A stretch of 64,000 nucleotides of DNA, taken from the NCBI RefSeq assembly GCF_012516375.2, contig NZ_CP051204.2, positions 4,960,001-5,024,000 on the forward strand, written 5' to 3'. The DNA comes from Chitinophaga oryzae. GTDB taxonomy: Bacteria > Bacteroidota > Bacteroidia > Chitinophagales > Chitinophagaceae. The notes under the pieces are model-generated. The model was given only the letters and a program-made list of their open reading frames with translations. It was not told the DNA's origin and searched no databases. Below are positions 36,601 to 51,600 of this stretch, in pieces (the stretch's first letter is position 1; every line of letters begins with the position of its first letter). The translations under genes were made by a program, and so were the position numbers.

Positions 36601-39600
36601 TGGAGAACTGTCCGTTGGTGGCCGGTTCTGCGCCATCGGCTTTTTTGTTGATGCTCAGCACGAGCGCCGTCGGCGTATTGTCGTCGTCCGCAATATCCAT
36701 GGACGCGCTACCGCTGGTAGTGCTGGCGGTGAAGCTGAAGTTAGCGCTGGCGCCGTTGTTCAGCGTCATGATCACTGTTTCTGTGTTTTCAATGATCTTA
36801 TCGTCCGTCACTGCAACCGGTACGGCTACACTTTCCTGGTTGGCCGGCAGCACTACGGTGCCGGTGAGGTTAGTATAGTCGGTGCCGTTAGTGGCGGTGC
36901 CAGTGATGGTATAATGTACTGTCACATCTTCTGCTACGGTCACGCCGGCAGGGAGGCTGATGCTGAACGTTCCGTTGGTGGAAGGTTCGCCTGCATCGGC
37001 AGTGCGGGTCACGCTCAGCACTATATTGTCCGGTGTATTGTCGTCATCTGCGATATTCACGGTGGCATTGCCATTAGTGGTGCTGGCAGTGTATGCAGCG
37101 CCGCCGGTACCGTTGGTGATCGTCAGGATAACGGTTTCCGTATTTTCTATGATCTTGTCGTCTGCAACGTTCACGGCTACAGGCACCCCGTTTTCACCGG
37201 CAGGTATCACCACGGTGTTGGTCAGCGCGGTGTAATCATCGCCGGAAGTGGCGGTACCGGCAACGGTATAGTTCACGGTAACAGGTACTGCTGCGGTATA
37301 ACCGGCGGGCAGGCTGATACGGAACAGGCCATTGGTGCCCGGTTCTGCTGCATTGGCTTTGTTTTCCACGCTCAGCACGCGGTTGGCGGCGATATCATCG
37401 TCATCGGCAATATTCACGGTCGCAGTGCCGCTGGTGGTGCTGGCGGTGTAGGTGAAGTCCGGTGAAGCGCCGCCGGTAACGGTGAGGACCACCGTTTCCG
37501 TGCCTTCTATGATCTTCTCGTCCATTACAGTTACAGGCACGTCTACTGCATTTGTATTCGCTGGTATCACTACGGTACCGGTGAGGGTATTGTAGTCTTT
37601 ACCATTTTCGGCGGTGCCGGCGATGGTGTAGTTCACCGTGATGGGCTGCGCGGATTTGATGTTAGCCGGCAGGCTCACGGTAAAGGCGCCAAGGGTGGAT
37701 GGCTCGGCGGCATCTGTTTTCTTCGTGATGCTGATCACCTGGTTAGCGGCAGTATTGTCGTTATCAGTGATATTCACGGTAGCGGTACTGTTGCCGGTAG
37801 CCGGAGTAAATGTAAAGCTGGTGCTGGTACCACCGGTCAGCGTCATCATTACGGTTTCTGTACCTTCAATGATCTGGTCGTCCGTCACGGGCACCTGTAC
37901 GGTCACGTTAGGCTGGCCAGCCGGTATTTTCGCGGTACCTGTCAGCGGCGTATAGTCGTCGCCGGCAGTGGCGGTGCCGCCTATGGTATAAGTGACGTCT
38001 ATCTCTTCCGCCGCGGTGTATCCGGTCGGGAGGCTGATGGTGAATACACCCGGAGTGCCAGGCTCGGCGCCGTGGGTGGTCGCTGCGACTGACAACACGT
38101 TATTGGTAGTGTTGTTATCGTCGTCGGCGATATTCAGTGTAGCCACATTGCCGGCAGGATCTCCCGTATACGTGAAGGAGTTGCCGTCTGTGCCACCAGT
38201 CAGCGTCAGTATAGCCGTTTCCGTGTTTTCGATGATCTTATCATCGGTCACGCGCAGCGGCAGGCTGATGCTGTTGCTGTTGGCAGGCAGCGTGATCGTA
38301 AAGATGGTATAATCCGTATTGCGTACAGCGGTGCCGCTCATTGTATAATTCAGCGTGATATTGGCTGAAGAAGTATAGTCGGCAGGCAGGCTTACGGTAA
38401 ACGATCCGTTAGTGTTAGGTTCAGCTGCGTCCTGGTCTTTCACCACTTTCAGGACACGATTGGCAGCCACGGCAGCATCGTCATCCGCAATGTTAACGGT
38501 GAGATTGTCAAAGGCAGGGTCCGGCGGGAAGATAAAGGCGTTTCCACCGCCATCTGTAGCACTGCCTGACAGGAGCGTGATGGTCATGGTTTCAGTCGGC
38601 TCGATGATCTTGTCGTCCAGCACTTTGAGCGTAATCGGGACGGCATTGGTATTAGCCGGGATCACGATAGTGCCCAGGGCTTCATAGTCCGTTCCGGAGA
38701 GAGCGGTGCCGGATACGCGGTAACCTATGGTCACAGGCCATGCGGAGGTACCCACACCTGCCAGTTTCACGGTGAAGGTACCGTTGCTGGCCGGTTCAGC
38801 GGCGTTGGCGCCGGCCATCACCTGTATCGGTGTGCTGCTGGCCGCGTTGGCATCAACGATGTTCACCGTCGCACCGTTGCCGGATGGATCTATGGTAAAC
38901 GGATAGCTGGAGGAAGCCGCGCTGGTCAGGGTCATGATCACTGTTTCAGGTCCTTCAATGATGCCGTCATTACCTGCATCCACGTCTATAAATATCTCGT
39001 TGGCGCCAGCCGGTATCACAATCTTACCGGCGGACAGACCCAGTAAATTATAATCTGTTGCATTGATAGCTGTTCCTGTCAGGGCGAAGTTAATCACCAC
39101 GTCCTCTGAGCTGGTCACACCCGGCTGCAGTGCAATCCTGTACTGACCGTTGGTACCGCCTTCGATGGCGTCGGATACTTTGGTCAGCAGCACCACGTTG
39201 CGGTTAGTGGTATAATCATCGTCAGCAATGGTCACGGTAGCGGAACCTCCCCCACCGGCAATGGTGTAGGCGAACTGTGTATCGTTGCCGCCGCTGATGT
39301 TCAGGATCACGGTTTCTGCCGGTTCTATTACTTTGTTGTCTATCACATTCACAGGCACGTGCACATTTTCCTGACCGGCAGGGATGGTAATGGTGCCGGT
39401 AATCGCCTGGTAGTCGGTACCCGGCGTAGCGGTACCGGCGCCTATGGTATAGGTTACCTGGATATCTCTTGCCGATGTGATACCTGTCGGCAGGCTGATC
39501 ACGAAGTGACCATTCGTAGCCGGTTCTGCGGCATCTGCCCCTTTGGTGACAGCCAGTACCTGGTTGGCGGCGGTGTTGTCGTCATCTGCGATGTTCACCG

Positions 39601-42600
39601 TAGCAGTGCCGTTGGTGGTGCTGGCCGTATAAGCGAAGTTAGTGCTGGCGCCGCTGCTGATGGTCAGTATAACGTCTTCCTGTCCTTCGATGATCTTATC
39701 ATCGGTAACAGTAACAGGCACGTCTACACTGTTCTGGCCGGCAGGGAGCGTTACTGTGCCTGTCAGCGCGGTGTAGTCTTTACCGCCGGTAGCGGATCCG
39801 CTGATAGTATAAGTCACCTGAATGTCTTCAGATGGTTTAACTCCTGTTGGCAGGCTGATTCTGAATGACCCCGGAGTAGCCGGTTCTGCGGCATTGCCAT
39901 TGTTGGCAACGCTCAGGACGCGGTTGGCCGCGGCGTTTTCATCATCGTTAATATTAACCGTAGCCGCTGCATTGGTCGGGCTGGCCGTGTAGGTAAGGCC
40001 GCCTCCGGTGCCGCCGGTCAGGGTCATGATCACGGTCTCGGTGTTCTCTATCAGGTCGTCGTTGCTCACTACTACGGGAACGGATACACCGGGCTGTCCT
40101 GCAGGCAGGGTCACGGTGCCGGTCAGCGCTACATAATCAGACCCACTGGTGGCTGTACCGGCAATAGTATAGTTGACAGTAATGGCCGCTGCTGCGGTGT
40201 ATCCGGCAGGCAGGCTGATGGTGAAGGCGCCGTTGGTGTTCGGTTCTGCGCCATCTGTGCCTTTGGCTACGCTCAGTACCTGGTTGGCCGCTACGTTGTC
40301 GTCATCTGCAATATCCACGGTAGCGCTGCCGTTGGTGGTGCTGGCAGTGAAGGCAAAGCTGGTGCTGTTGCCGCCGGTCAGCGTGAGCGTTACATTTTCT
40401 GTACCTTCTATGATCTTGTCATTGATGACAAGAACTGGTATGGACACATTGTTCTGCCCTGCAGGCAGTACAACTGAGCCGGTTAATGTCGTATAGTCCG
40501 TACCGTTAGTAGCTGTGCCGCTGACGGTGTAGTTGACGGTCACTGCTTCGGAAGTCCTTACCGTTCCCGGCAGGCTTACTTTGAAGCTGCCGTTGGTAGA
40601 CGGTTCTACGGCGTCTGCCACTTTCACGATGCTGAGCACGCGGTTGGCCGCGGTATTTTCATCATCGGCGATGTTCATGGTTTCAGCGCCATTGGTAGTG
40701 CTGGGCGTGAAAGTGAGCGAGCCGGTAGTGCCGCCGGTGATGGTTACCACGACTGTCTCGGTATTCTCAATGAGGTTGTCATTGATCACATTGACAGGCA
40801 GCGTGGTGCCGTTGGCGCCACCAGGGATGGTAGCGGTACCGGTCAGGGTAGCATAATCTGCGCCGCCGGTGGCTGTACCGGTCACGGTATAGTTCACCGT
40901 GATCGGCGCAGGCACGGTAATGCCGGCAGGCAGGTTAATATTGAAAGTATTATTGGCACCCGGTTCGGCGGCATCGCCATTTTTGGTGATGCTCAGCACG
41001 CGGTTGGCCGGGATGTCGTCGTTATCGATAATATTGGCGGTAGCAACACCTTCTGCCGGATCAGGGGTAAAGGTGAAGTTGGTGGATGAGCCGCTGTTAA
41101 GCGTGATGACCACCGTTTCTGTACCTTCTATGATCTGGTCATCCACTACATTACCTACTGACGCGGTGGCGGTGGCTCCGGCTGAGATGATCGCCGTTCC
41201 GTCAAAATGGGAAGCGGTGAGACCATTGTAGTCGGTACCCAGGATAGCAGTACCACCTACTGAATAGTTAATTGTCACCTGCTGAGAGACAGTGATGCCC
41301 GGAGCCAGGAGGAAATTGAAGCGCAAAGAGTTTCCTCCTTCAGCGCCGTCGCGGGCCACCTGTACCCTTACCACGCGGTTGGCTGGAGTGTCATCGTCGT
41401 CCGCAATATTCACCGTAGCAGTTTTAGCGGCTGCAGATGCCGTATAGGCAGATCCGCCGCCGGTACCACCGGTAATGGTCATCGCAACGGTTTCTGTCAG
41501 TTCGATGATTTTATCATCAGCCACCGTTACAGCCACTGTCACATCAGGCTGGCCGGCCGGAATGGTGGCGGTGCCGGTTAACGCGGTATAGTCTGCGCCA
41601 CTGGTGGCTGTTCCTGCGATCGTATAATTCACGGTCACCGGCACAGAAGCAGTGATGCCTGTTGGGAGGCTGATTTTAAAGGCGCCGGGGGTGGCCGGTT
41701 CTGCGGCGTTAGCGTCATTTACCACGCTCAGCACCCGGTTGGCCGCGGTGTTATCGTCATCGGTAATATTGGCCGTAGCATTACCATTGGTAGCGCTAAC
41801 AGTATAAGTGAAGTTCGCAGAGCTGCCGCCGGTGAGCGTCAACGCCACCGTTTCGGTGCCCTCTATCACCAGGTCATTGGTCACAGTCACCGGCAGGGTA
41901 ATATTGTTCGTTCCCGCAGGAATGGTCACTGTACCACTTAAAGTAGTGTAGTCGGTACCGTTGGTAGCGGTTCCGGCGATGGTATAGTTCACGGTAATGT
42001 CTTCAGAAGGTTTTACCGTTCCCGGCAGACTGATCTTAAACGCGGCGTTGGTGGCCGGTTCTGCGCCATCGTTGGTTTTAGTGATGCTCAGCACGCGGTT
42101 GGCCGCGGTGTTATCGTCATCGAGGATATTCACGGTTGCATTACCGTTAGTGGTGCTGGCCGTGAAAGCGAAGCTGGTGCTGTTACCGCCGGTGATGGTC
42201 ATGATCACGGTTTCGGTGTTTTCCATCAGCTGGTCGTCGCTTACGGTTACGGGGACGGTTACGCTGTCCTGGCCGGCCGGGATGATCACGGTGCCTGGCA
42301 AGGTCGTATAGTCTGTACCGTTAACAGCGGTACCACTGATGGTATACGTTACGGTCACCGGTTCAGAAGATGTCACGCCTGTTGGCAGACCGATCTTAAA
42401 CGCGCTGTGGGTAGCCGGTTCCGACGCATTTCCCCCTGCGTTGCGGACGCCGAGCACGCGGTTGGCCGCGGTATTGTCGTCATCAGCAATATCGGCAGTA
42501 GCGCTGCCTTCTGTGCTGCTGACGGTGAAAGTAAAGCTGGTGCTGGTACCGCCAGTCACCGTTGCGATGACCGTCTCTGTATTTTCGATGATCTTGTCAT

Positions 42601-45600
42601 CGGCAACGGTGATAGGCAGTGTGATGCTGTTCTGTCCTGCAGGCAGCACCACCGATGTTCCCAGGGCGGTGTAGTCTGTGCCGCTGGCAGCGGTACCGGA
42701 GGATGTATAGGCTATGGTTATATTTTCAGAAGATTTGATATTGGCAGGCAGACTAATGGTGAACACACCATGGCTCGCTGGTTCTGCGGCATCAGTCGTC
42801 TTTTTGATGCTCAGTACGCGGTTGGCCGCGATGTTGTCATTATCTGCTATCGCCATGGAGGCGTTGCCATTGGTGGCGCTGACAGTGTAAGTAAAATTAG
42901 GGCTGGTACCACCGGTGAGCGTTACTACCACTGTTTCCGGGTTTTCGATGATCTGATCGTCGATCACGTTCACCGGCAGTGCTACGTCCGACTGGCCTGC
43001 AGGGATGACTACGGTGCCGGTAAGGGCAGTGTAATCAGACCCACCTGTGGCTGTACCGGCGATAGTATAGCTGACGGTGATGTCTTCCGTCGGTTTAACA
43101 GTGGATGGCAGGCTGATGGTAAATCCGCCATGGGTGGACGGTTCAGCTGCATCAGCTGTTTTAGCCACGCTCAGGGTAAGGTTAGCCGGTGTGTTTTCAT
43201 CGTCGATGACATTCACCGTGGCTGTAGCAGCGCCTGTACGTGGTGTCAGCGTAAAGTTGGCAGAGCTGCCGCCCGTTACGGTGGTGATGACAGTTTCCGG
43301 TTTTTCCAGGAGCTGATCATCCATGACCAGCACCGGCAGCATTACGCCGCCTGAACCGGCGGGGATCACCACAGACCCGGTCAGTGCCTGATAGTCGGCG
43401 CCTGGTGTGGCCGTACCGGCAACGGCATAGGTTACGAGTATGTCTTCGGAAGTAGTCACCCCTGCAGGCAGGCTGACATTGAACGCACCGTTGGTGATGG
43501 GTTCTTTGGCATCGCTGCTCCATACAACGCCTACCGTGGTTTTAGCAGGGTCGTTGCTGTCGTTGTCAGCGATATCCAGTGTGGCAGCCGGCTGGGTGGT
43601 GCTGATATTGTAAGCATTGCCGCTGATGGCGCCGAGGGCGTTGGTCAGGGTAACGGTCACATTTTCCGTTATTTCAAGGATATTGTCGTCTGTCACTATC
43701 ACAGGCAGGGATATGTTGTTGCTGCCTGACGGGAAGGTAACAGTACCGGTTAATGACGTGTAGTCGGCTCCGTTAGCAGCGGTGCCGGTCACCGTATAGT
43801 TGACGGTGATGTCTTCCGTGGCGGTAACTGTACCTGGCAGGCTGATTTTGAAGGCGCCGTCGGGTGTTCCTTCTTTACCGTCCTGTCCTTTGGTGATGGA
43901 CAGTGTCTGGTTGACAGCGGTCACTCCACCGAAAGTGGAGAAGCTTTGTATACCGCTGAATTCAACGTATTCCACGCCGTCCTGCTGACCGGTGGCTGTT
44001 GGTGCCAGTTCGGTGATGTTCGCCAGTCCTTCCGGCGCCAGGTCGGCCAGGGTGGAGGTGATATCGCCGGTATGCTTGAACCATGTCCAGCGCTGGGTGC
44101 CTGGCACGCCGCGGGTGCCGGAGAGCATATTCTCTGCGTTGGTTTTTTCCGCCGGGTTCCAGAACAGGCGAACGGTTACGCCGCCGTTCTGTGTGAGGGC
44201 AGCGCCGGTGTAATTGATCTGCACCAGTCTGCGCATCAGCTGTGTACCGTAGTCGGTGCCGCTGTTTTTACCCAGGGCGGCGTTCATGTCCCGGTTCACG
44301 TCTACCAGGGCGGACAGCTTCGTCACGTCCATGGTGTTACCGTTCAGGGAGATGGACGCGATGTATTTATTGGCGTCTGTAGGATCGATGAAATACAGTG
44401 TATCGTTGCTGATACAGGTGGCAGCCACTGTTCTGGTGGTTGCATCCGGTACCAGGTTGGCCGTGCGGCGGAGGTGGCTGGTCACGAGGGTGAATACCAC
44501 ACCGTCTTTCAGGGCGCTCACATTGTCGAAGCTTACGATACCGGCATTGAAGCTGGTAGCGGGAATTTCTGTTACGGTGCCGGTGGTGAAGTCACCGTCG
44601 CCGTCTTCATCCACCATGATGGTGAAATCTTCAGTGGCGGTGCCTTTCACGGTAATACCGTTCAGATCGAACTGCATGCTCAGCGGCTGGGTGCTGATAT
44701 CGTAGTTGGTGAATTGTGTTTTCCACTCCTGCGTGAGGCGTTCGGGGATACAGCTGCCTTTGGGCAGGTCTGTACCACCTACGGTGAGGGCGTTGCTGTT
44801 GCTGCCCAGCAGGAGGTAGCTTTTATCTTCACCGAAAGTATTGGTATTTTCTGCGTTGGTAGCGGCGATGGTGCGCATGCCTACTGTCAGAATGGAGCCT
44901 GTGTGGATGCTGCGGGACTGTTTCTGCGTCAGTGCTTCGCGGTCGTCGCGGCCGATACCGAAGATATTGTTTTTATAAGTATTGTTGGCAGTAGCGTTCC
45001 AGATCACGGAACCATCTGTGGCCAGGTAGTTCTGCGCGGTGCTCTGGTCGAGCGTGATACCATATTTGATACCGAGGTAAGATTCTACCTGCTGCGTTTC
45101 TGTTGGTGTAAGAGCAGTTTTGTAGACAATCACTTCGGGAATTTTACCTTTAAAAATGCGGTTGTCCAGGGAGGACTCGGCAGTAGTACGGCCACCTATT
45201 TCAAAGAAGGAGCCGTCTATCTGTGCGGTACAGGTAACACCGATGGCGCCCGGTTTACCGTTTAGCCAGGTCCTTCCGTTCAGGGCATTCCCCGGGTTAA
45301 CGTACACACCTCTGGCAATGATGGGGCCTGCATAGGAAGGCGTAGACGGCGCGACGAGACATCCGTTACCATCGAGTGTAAAGGTGCCGGAGGAAGAATA
45401 AATCAGTCCTCTCCCTGCTGCACCAGAAGCTGTCCAGTTTCCGTTGGTGGCGAAGATACCCGCCAGGCCATTGGCCGGTAAGCCTTCCGGCGAACTGACA
45501 GAAAAAATAGACAAGTTAGCAGCGGTATTCCAGTTAACATCTGCATCGCCTTTCAGGGACCTTCCCGTTGCACCGGAGAAATCGAGTGTTGGGTTGAAGT

Positions 45601-48600
45601 TGATGCCGTTAGGTACATGAAGGATATCCGCCGTAGGGGTGATGGCACCTGTATGGGCAGGAGCGGCAGCGCGCAGTTCGGTCGCCATGGTACCGGCCTG
45701 GTTGAGCCATTGCTCCACCTGGTTACCTCCGCTCGCCAACACGTCTGCATCGGCTTTCACCCACAGCATTTCATTCGGCACGCCGCCGGGTGCAGTCACG
45801 AAGCTGGCATAAGTAAAGTATTGTCCGTTGGTCAGGTCTACGTTGGCAGTGTAGCTGGCAACGCCGTTCACGTCGGTTTCCGCCAGTTGAATGAACTGGT
45901 CGGCGCCATCGAATGTAGCGTCGTTGCTGACGATGAGGTAAGGCGTTTTAGCCACCCTGGGCAGCTGGTCTTTCCCGATGGCCAGCGTTACATTGCCGAC
46001 GGTAGCGGATTCCTGTACTTTCCAGATCCGTCCCATACGTGTGGTGACAGCCGGGTTACCCGTGACGGCGGTAGTGAAGGCCGTGCTGCCGCCATCATCG
46101 CCCCATATCATGTAGGCTTTATCTGCGGAGAAGGTATTGGCATTGCTAAGGTTGTCAGCCGCGATGCTGCCGAGGCCCACGATGGGCTGTATGCCGCCGT
46201 TGACGCTCTGGCTTTGTTTCTGTGCCAGGCCTTCCACGTCGTCGCGGCCAATACCGGCGATATTATTTTTATAGGTGGCGTTGGCGGTAGCGTCCCATAC
46301 TTTGGTGGTGCCATCCGTCGCCAGGTAGTCTGTCGGGCTGGTCTGGTCCAGCGTATAGCCGTATTTGATAGCCAGGTAAGTGGACACCCGTTGCAGTTCA
46401 TTGGTGGTTAACGCGGTCGGGTATACGATGACTTCGCCCATGGAACCGTTCCATGCCTGTGCGCGGTCCCAGGGCCATGCGCCGATACCGGCTCCTACAT
46501 TGCCGGTATTCCAGGCTTTGGCGACCGGTCCGCCCAGCGCTTTCATTTTGCTGTACAGCGTAGCGTTGCCGCCGTTGCCGGCCCATACGCCTGTCATTTC
46601 ATTGACCGTGCCCACTTGCCAGTTACCGGCAGGACTTGTCACATCATTGGCCCAGCCTACAAAGTCGGCGGTGCCGTTTCCGCCTATCAGTGCGAGACCG
46701 CTACCCTGGTTGGTGGCACCGGCGCCATAGGCAAGGATAAATTTATTACCAGTAGCTGTAGTGGCTGTATTACCCACGCCGATGAGCGTTCTGGCGGAGG
46801 TACCTACCGGCATTTTGGTGATATCCAGGCCCATGAAGTCAGCGCCATCAAATTTCACCATCGGGTTGAAGTTCACGTTGTCGGCGGCATTGTTCAGGTA
46901 CAACGGCTGGTTGGCCGCGGTAGTCTGTGTGGCGTTGTTCAGATCAGAAGCATAGTCAGTCCAGCCATCGATAGCGGTATTGTTTGTCGTGCTGGAAGTA
47001 CCTGCATCAGCGCGGAGCCAGAGGGAAGTGCCTACTACCCCGCCCGGCGTTTTAATAGAGGCTGCGTAGGTGAAGTACTGGCCATTGTTCAGGTTCACAT
47101 CAGCAGCGTAATGTTTCACGCCGTTAAGGGTCATGGCCGTTACCGGGATAAAGGTATCGCTGCCATCGAAGGTAGCGTCGTTGCTGACGATCAGGTAGGT
47201 CTGCGCCGCATTGGGCAATGCGTCGTAAGGCACGGCCACCTGTACGGCGCCGATAGTACCTGATTTCTGTACTTTCCATACTCTTCCCATTCGGTAATTG
47301 GCTACAGGGTGGCCTGACAGTGCAGTTTTAAACAGACCGCTGCCGGCGTTGTCGCCCCATACCATATAGGATTTATCAGCAGAGAAGTTATTTGTATTGC
47401 TAAGGTTTGTTTCTGCGAGGCTGTTAAGACCGATGGCCAGTTGCATACCGCTCATGGTGTTGCGGGATTGTTTCTGGTTCAGGTCTTCCGCGTCGTCACG
47501 GCCGATACCGGTGATGTAGTTGCCATAACCGGTATTGGCGGCAGCGTCCCAGACGGTGCTGCCGTCGGTGGCCAGGTAATTGGTAGCGCCGTTGTTGAGC
47601 GTGATACCGTATTTGATGGCCATGTAGCTGTTCACCTTCTGTTGTTCAGTTGGTGTAAGCGGACTTGTATAAACGATCAGGTCACCCATGCGGCCGTTAT
47701 AAGAAACACCGTTATTCCAGCCCAGCTGGAACGCCTGAACACCTCCGGTGATAATGTCAGTGTTATTTCCATTGAGCACATTCACTCCATTTTTGAAAAT
47801 AGACTGTTTGTTAGCCGGGAGGCTCACATTGTTGGTGGCTGTCCAGAGAATTACCTGATTATTGATGTCGCCGGCATTGAAAAAAAGGCGGTTATTTTTG
47901 TAAGGAGGGTCCCAATACACTATGTTATTATCCCAGGTAGCATGTAATGTGAACTGGTTGACGCCGAGGGCAGGTGCAACTTCTGTGAAAATAACAGTTT
48001 GATTGGCTACAGCCTGGCTGCCAGCATAAAACGCATAGGCGGAACTGTAAGTACCATTTTTCAGGAAAGAACCGCCTGTCATACCATGCGTTCCGCCATT
48101 AAACTTCACCACGGGGTTAAAGTTCATGTTGGCTGCGGCATTGTTCATATAAATGGGCTGGCTGGCCGCAGTAGCCTGCCATACGTTGTTGCCGTTTGGA
48201 CTGTAATCGTTCCAGTTGCTGATCGGCGTATTGTCTGCGGAAGCAGAAGTATTGATATCTGCGCGCAGCCAAACCAGGTTACCGCTGGCCACACCACCGG
48301 GGTATTTCACCGGTGCGCCGAAGGTGAAGTAGATACCGTCGGGCAGCTGGCTGCTGTTGAGCGTAATGGTTTTATCGGTATTCAACGGCAGCTCCTGGCT
48401 GATCGTTGCAAATGTAGGGTCGGTGCTGATGAGCAGGTATACTTTGGTACCTACCGCATCGGCTTTCAGGGTAATGTTCTGGTCGGTCCAGTTGGTTTTG
48501 TCTACTTTCCATACGCGGGGCAGACGGCGGGTGGCATTAGCGCCGCCGACAACCGTAGTGTAGGAGGAAGCCGACTGGCCATTATCTCCAAATACCAGGA

Positions 48601-51600
48601 AAGATTTATTGTTGGTAATGATATTGGTATTCCGTTCGTTGGTGAGCTCAATGCTGCTACCCAGTGACAGGGTCACAAAACCGGTATCCACACTGAGGGA
48701 CTGTTTAGTGTTCAGTGCGGTGGAGTCGTCACGGCCAATACCCGTGATACGGAATTTATAGGTCGGATCGGCGGTCCAGTATTTGGAGCCGTCGGTGGCC
48801 AGGTAATCGGTAGCGCCATTGTTGAGTGTAATTCCATATTTAAGGCCGAGGTAAGATTCTACTCTCTGGCGCTCCAGGTCTGACAGCACGCGGTCATAGG
48901 AGATCACTTCACCTATAGGTCCCATAAAGAAACCTCCCCTGCCCGCAATCGTACGGGAACCAATGGAGATCAGGTTGGCGGTAGCCGGTGTTAAATTGAC
49001 AGTGCCTTTGATGTCTTCCGCGAAGTTCTCAAACAGGCGTATACCATCTGTAGCATTGTTTTGTGTAACACTGAAAATATAAGGTCTGCCGGAGGCTGCC
49101 AGTTTAGTACCGGCGATCCCTGCTACCGCCGCGGAATTTTCGAGGAATTGCAATTGTCCCATGTTTACCACGCGGAACTCCATGCCCTGATTGGCACCTA
49201 CTGCGCCGCTGCCCACCAGCTCTCTCACGTTGCCGGCTGCATACCCGGAGGCCGCGGCTACTGCAAAGATGGTGGAGGTAGCTGGATCTATCCGGGTGGT
49301 GTTGATATCGAGGAAGTCGTCTGTACCGTCGAACACCAGGCCGTAATTGAAGTTAAGAGCTCTGGCATCCGTAATGGGCTGGCCGCTCACCAGGCCCTGT
49401 GCCGCGTCATTGCCAAAATTGCTGTAATCAACCCACTGGCTGCCGGAAGACATTCCGTCATCGGCACGCAACCAGAAAGAAAGACCGTCTTTAACGCCGT
49501 TGGGTCCGGTGACCATGCGCGCAAAAGTGAAATGCGCGCCGTCGGCCAGCTGGCTGCTGTTGAGGGTAACATTACCGTCTGCATCCAATGCGTAGGTAGC
49601 ATCTCCTGCGCCGAAAGCATTATCGGTGCTCACGACCAGGTAAGTCCGCTCATTGCCGCCGGCAAGTTTGATGGTAATATCCTGGTCTGCCCAGTTGGTC
49701 TTCTGTGCTTTAAAAATACGGGCCATACGGCTGTTAAGGCCGTTGATACCGGCTACCGGTGTGAGGTAGGTAGTGGCCGCGCCGTCATCTCCAAAGGTGA
49801 AGAAAGAAAGATCGTTGGTTATAGTGGTAGCATTGGCTTTATTGGACGCTGCTACGGTAGTACCGGCAGCGATGGTCACAATACCGGTATCTGCGGCCAC
49901 AGATTGTTTCTGCAGCAGCATGCCTCTGTCGTCACGTCCAATGCCGGTAATATGTTTGGCGTAAGCTCCGCCGGCGGCCGCTTTCCACATGGTGGTAGCG
50001 CCATCGCTGGCAAGGTAGTCCATGGGAGCGTCTATACCTAACGTAAGGCCGTAGCGCAGCGCCATGTAGGATTGTACCTGCTGGCGTTCTGTTGCGTTCA
50101 GCTTGCGGGAGTATAAGATAACTTCGGGGATGTCGCCATTGAAAGGGGAGTTATGGCCTGCTCCGATATAGTCTTTATTGCTAGCCGGCGAAAGGAAATT
50201 CACCGCATTGGCATTGGCGGTCGCCAGCACCTTACCGTCAACACCTGCGCCCCAGTCGTTGGTGGCGCTCCATATGTTGAGCATATGCGCCTTGCGGATG
50301 TTCACCCCTGCAGGGTAACCAAAGTTTCTGCGCGCGGTACCGGAACCGAAGTAGGTATATTGATTATTATTGGTGTACGTATAGAATGCCGTTCCGCCTG
50401 CGTAAGTTCCTCCGAATTCAAAAGGATAGCTGGCAGGGCCGGCTGTGTTGTCATAGTTGGCGGTTTGCACGGAGAATATTTCACCTGCAGTAAACGCGTT
50501 CGCTATCTCGGGCTGTTGTACAAAATAATTGCCGGTGAAGCTGATACCCGGGTTAAAATTGAAGGAGGCTTCCTTCCACGGGAATGTTCCGGTGTTCGCT
50601 GTCCAGGTACGGCCGGCGGGACTCAGTTCTTTCCACTGTGTGGCATTGGTGCCGCTTAACACGACTGCGCTGTCGGCCCTTGTCCATACTGCCAGTCCGG
50701 CGGCCACGCCGGCGGGCGCCGCCTGTATAGTGCCAAAAGTAAAGAAAGCACCGTCGGGCAGCTGATCACTGCCGACTGTTACCTGTCCTTTTTCATCCAG
50801 CGGATAAGCTTTATCCCCCGCTCCGAAAGTTTCATCGCTGCTTACCAGCAGGTAGTTGCGGTTATTGCCACCGATCAGCGCCATCCAGATGGTGTTGGCA
50901 GCCCAGTTGGTACGGTCTACTTTATAGGTACGTCCCATCCGCAGGGTAACATTACCAAGTCCGGTAACTCCCTGAGTATAGGTCGCCGGTTGACCGTTAT
51001 CGCTGAAAGTAAAGAAGGAAAGGTCGTTGGCAATATCAGCCGTGTTTTCACCATTGGAAGCGGCGAAGCTGTTTCCTATACTGAGCGTCACGTTAGCATC
51101 ATCCAGTTGTGAACGGCTTTGTTTCTGCAACAGGGTTCCGTTGTCATCTCTGCCGATGCCGGTGATACGTTGACCGTAGCCGGTATTTTTAGAGGCAGTC
51201 CACATACGGGTGCTGCCATCGCTGGCAAGATAATCGCTAACGGCGCCGTTAGCTGCTGTCAACGTCACACCATATTTCAGGGCGAGATAGCTATTCACCT
51301 GTGTGCGCTCCGTGGCGTTCAACTGGCGGTTAAACAGTATCAACTCTGCAAAACGGCCGTTAAAGATGGAGTTGTGCCCAGCGCCGATAGCCGAGTTTAC
51401 TGCTGCCCCTCTGCTGAAGCTGACCTGGAAGGTACTACTGCTACCGATCGTTTTGCCGTCGAAGTTCAGCGCCCAGTTGTTAGGAGCGCTCCAGTTATTT
51501 AATATATGTATGCGATTTACGTTCATGCCGCCCAGTGAATAACCGGGGCGGGAAGTAATACCGAAGTGCGTATAATGGGAGCCGTTATAAACATAGAACT

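Noticed and set aside
30990..43935. CRISPR-like or satellite repeat
   Set aside because: The repeats are 351-360 bp, stay in frame, and code for Calx-beta domains; there are no short identical repeats with unique spacers.
43946..45265. Plus-strand reading frame of 439 codons opposite the giant gene
   Set aside because: It overlaps coding sequence that clearly reads on the minus strand; the translation has no recognisable fold and comes from codon bias of the real gene.
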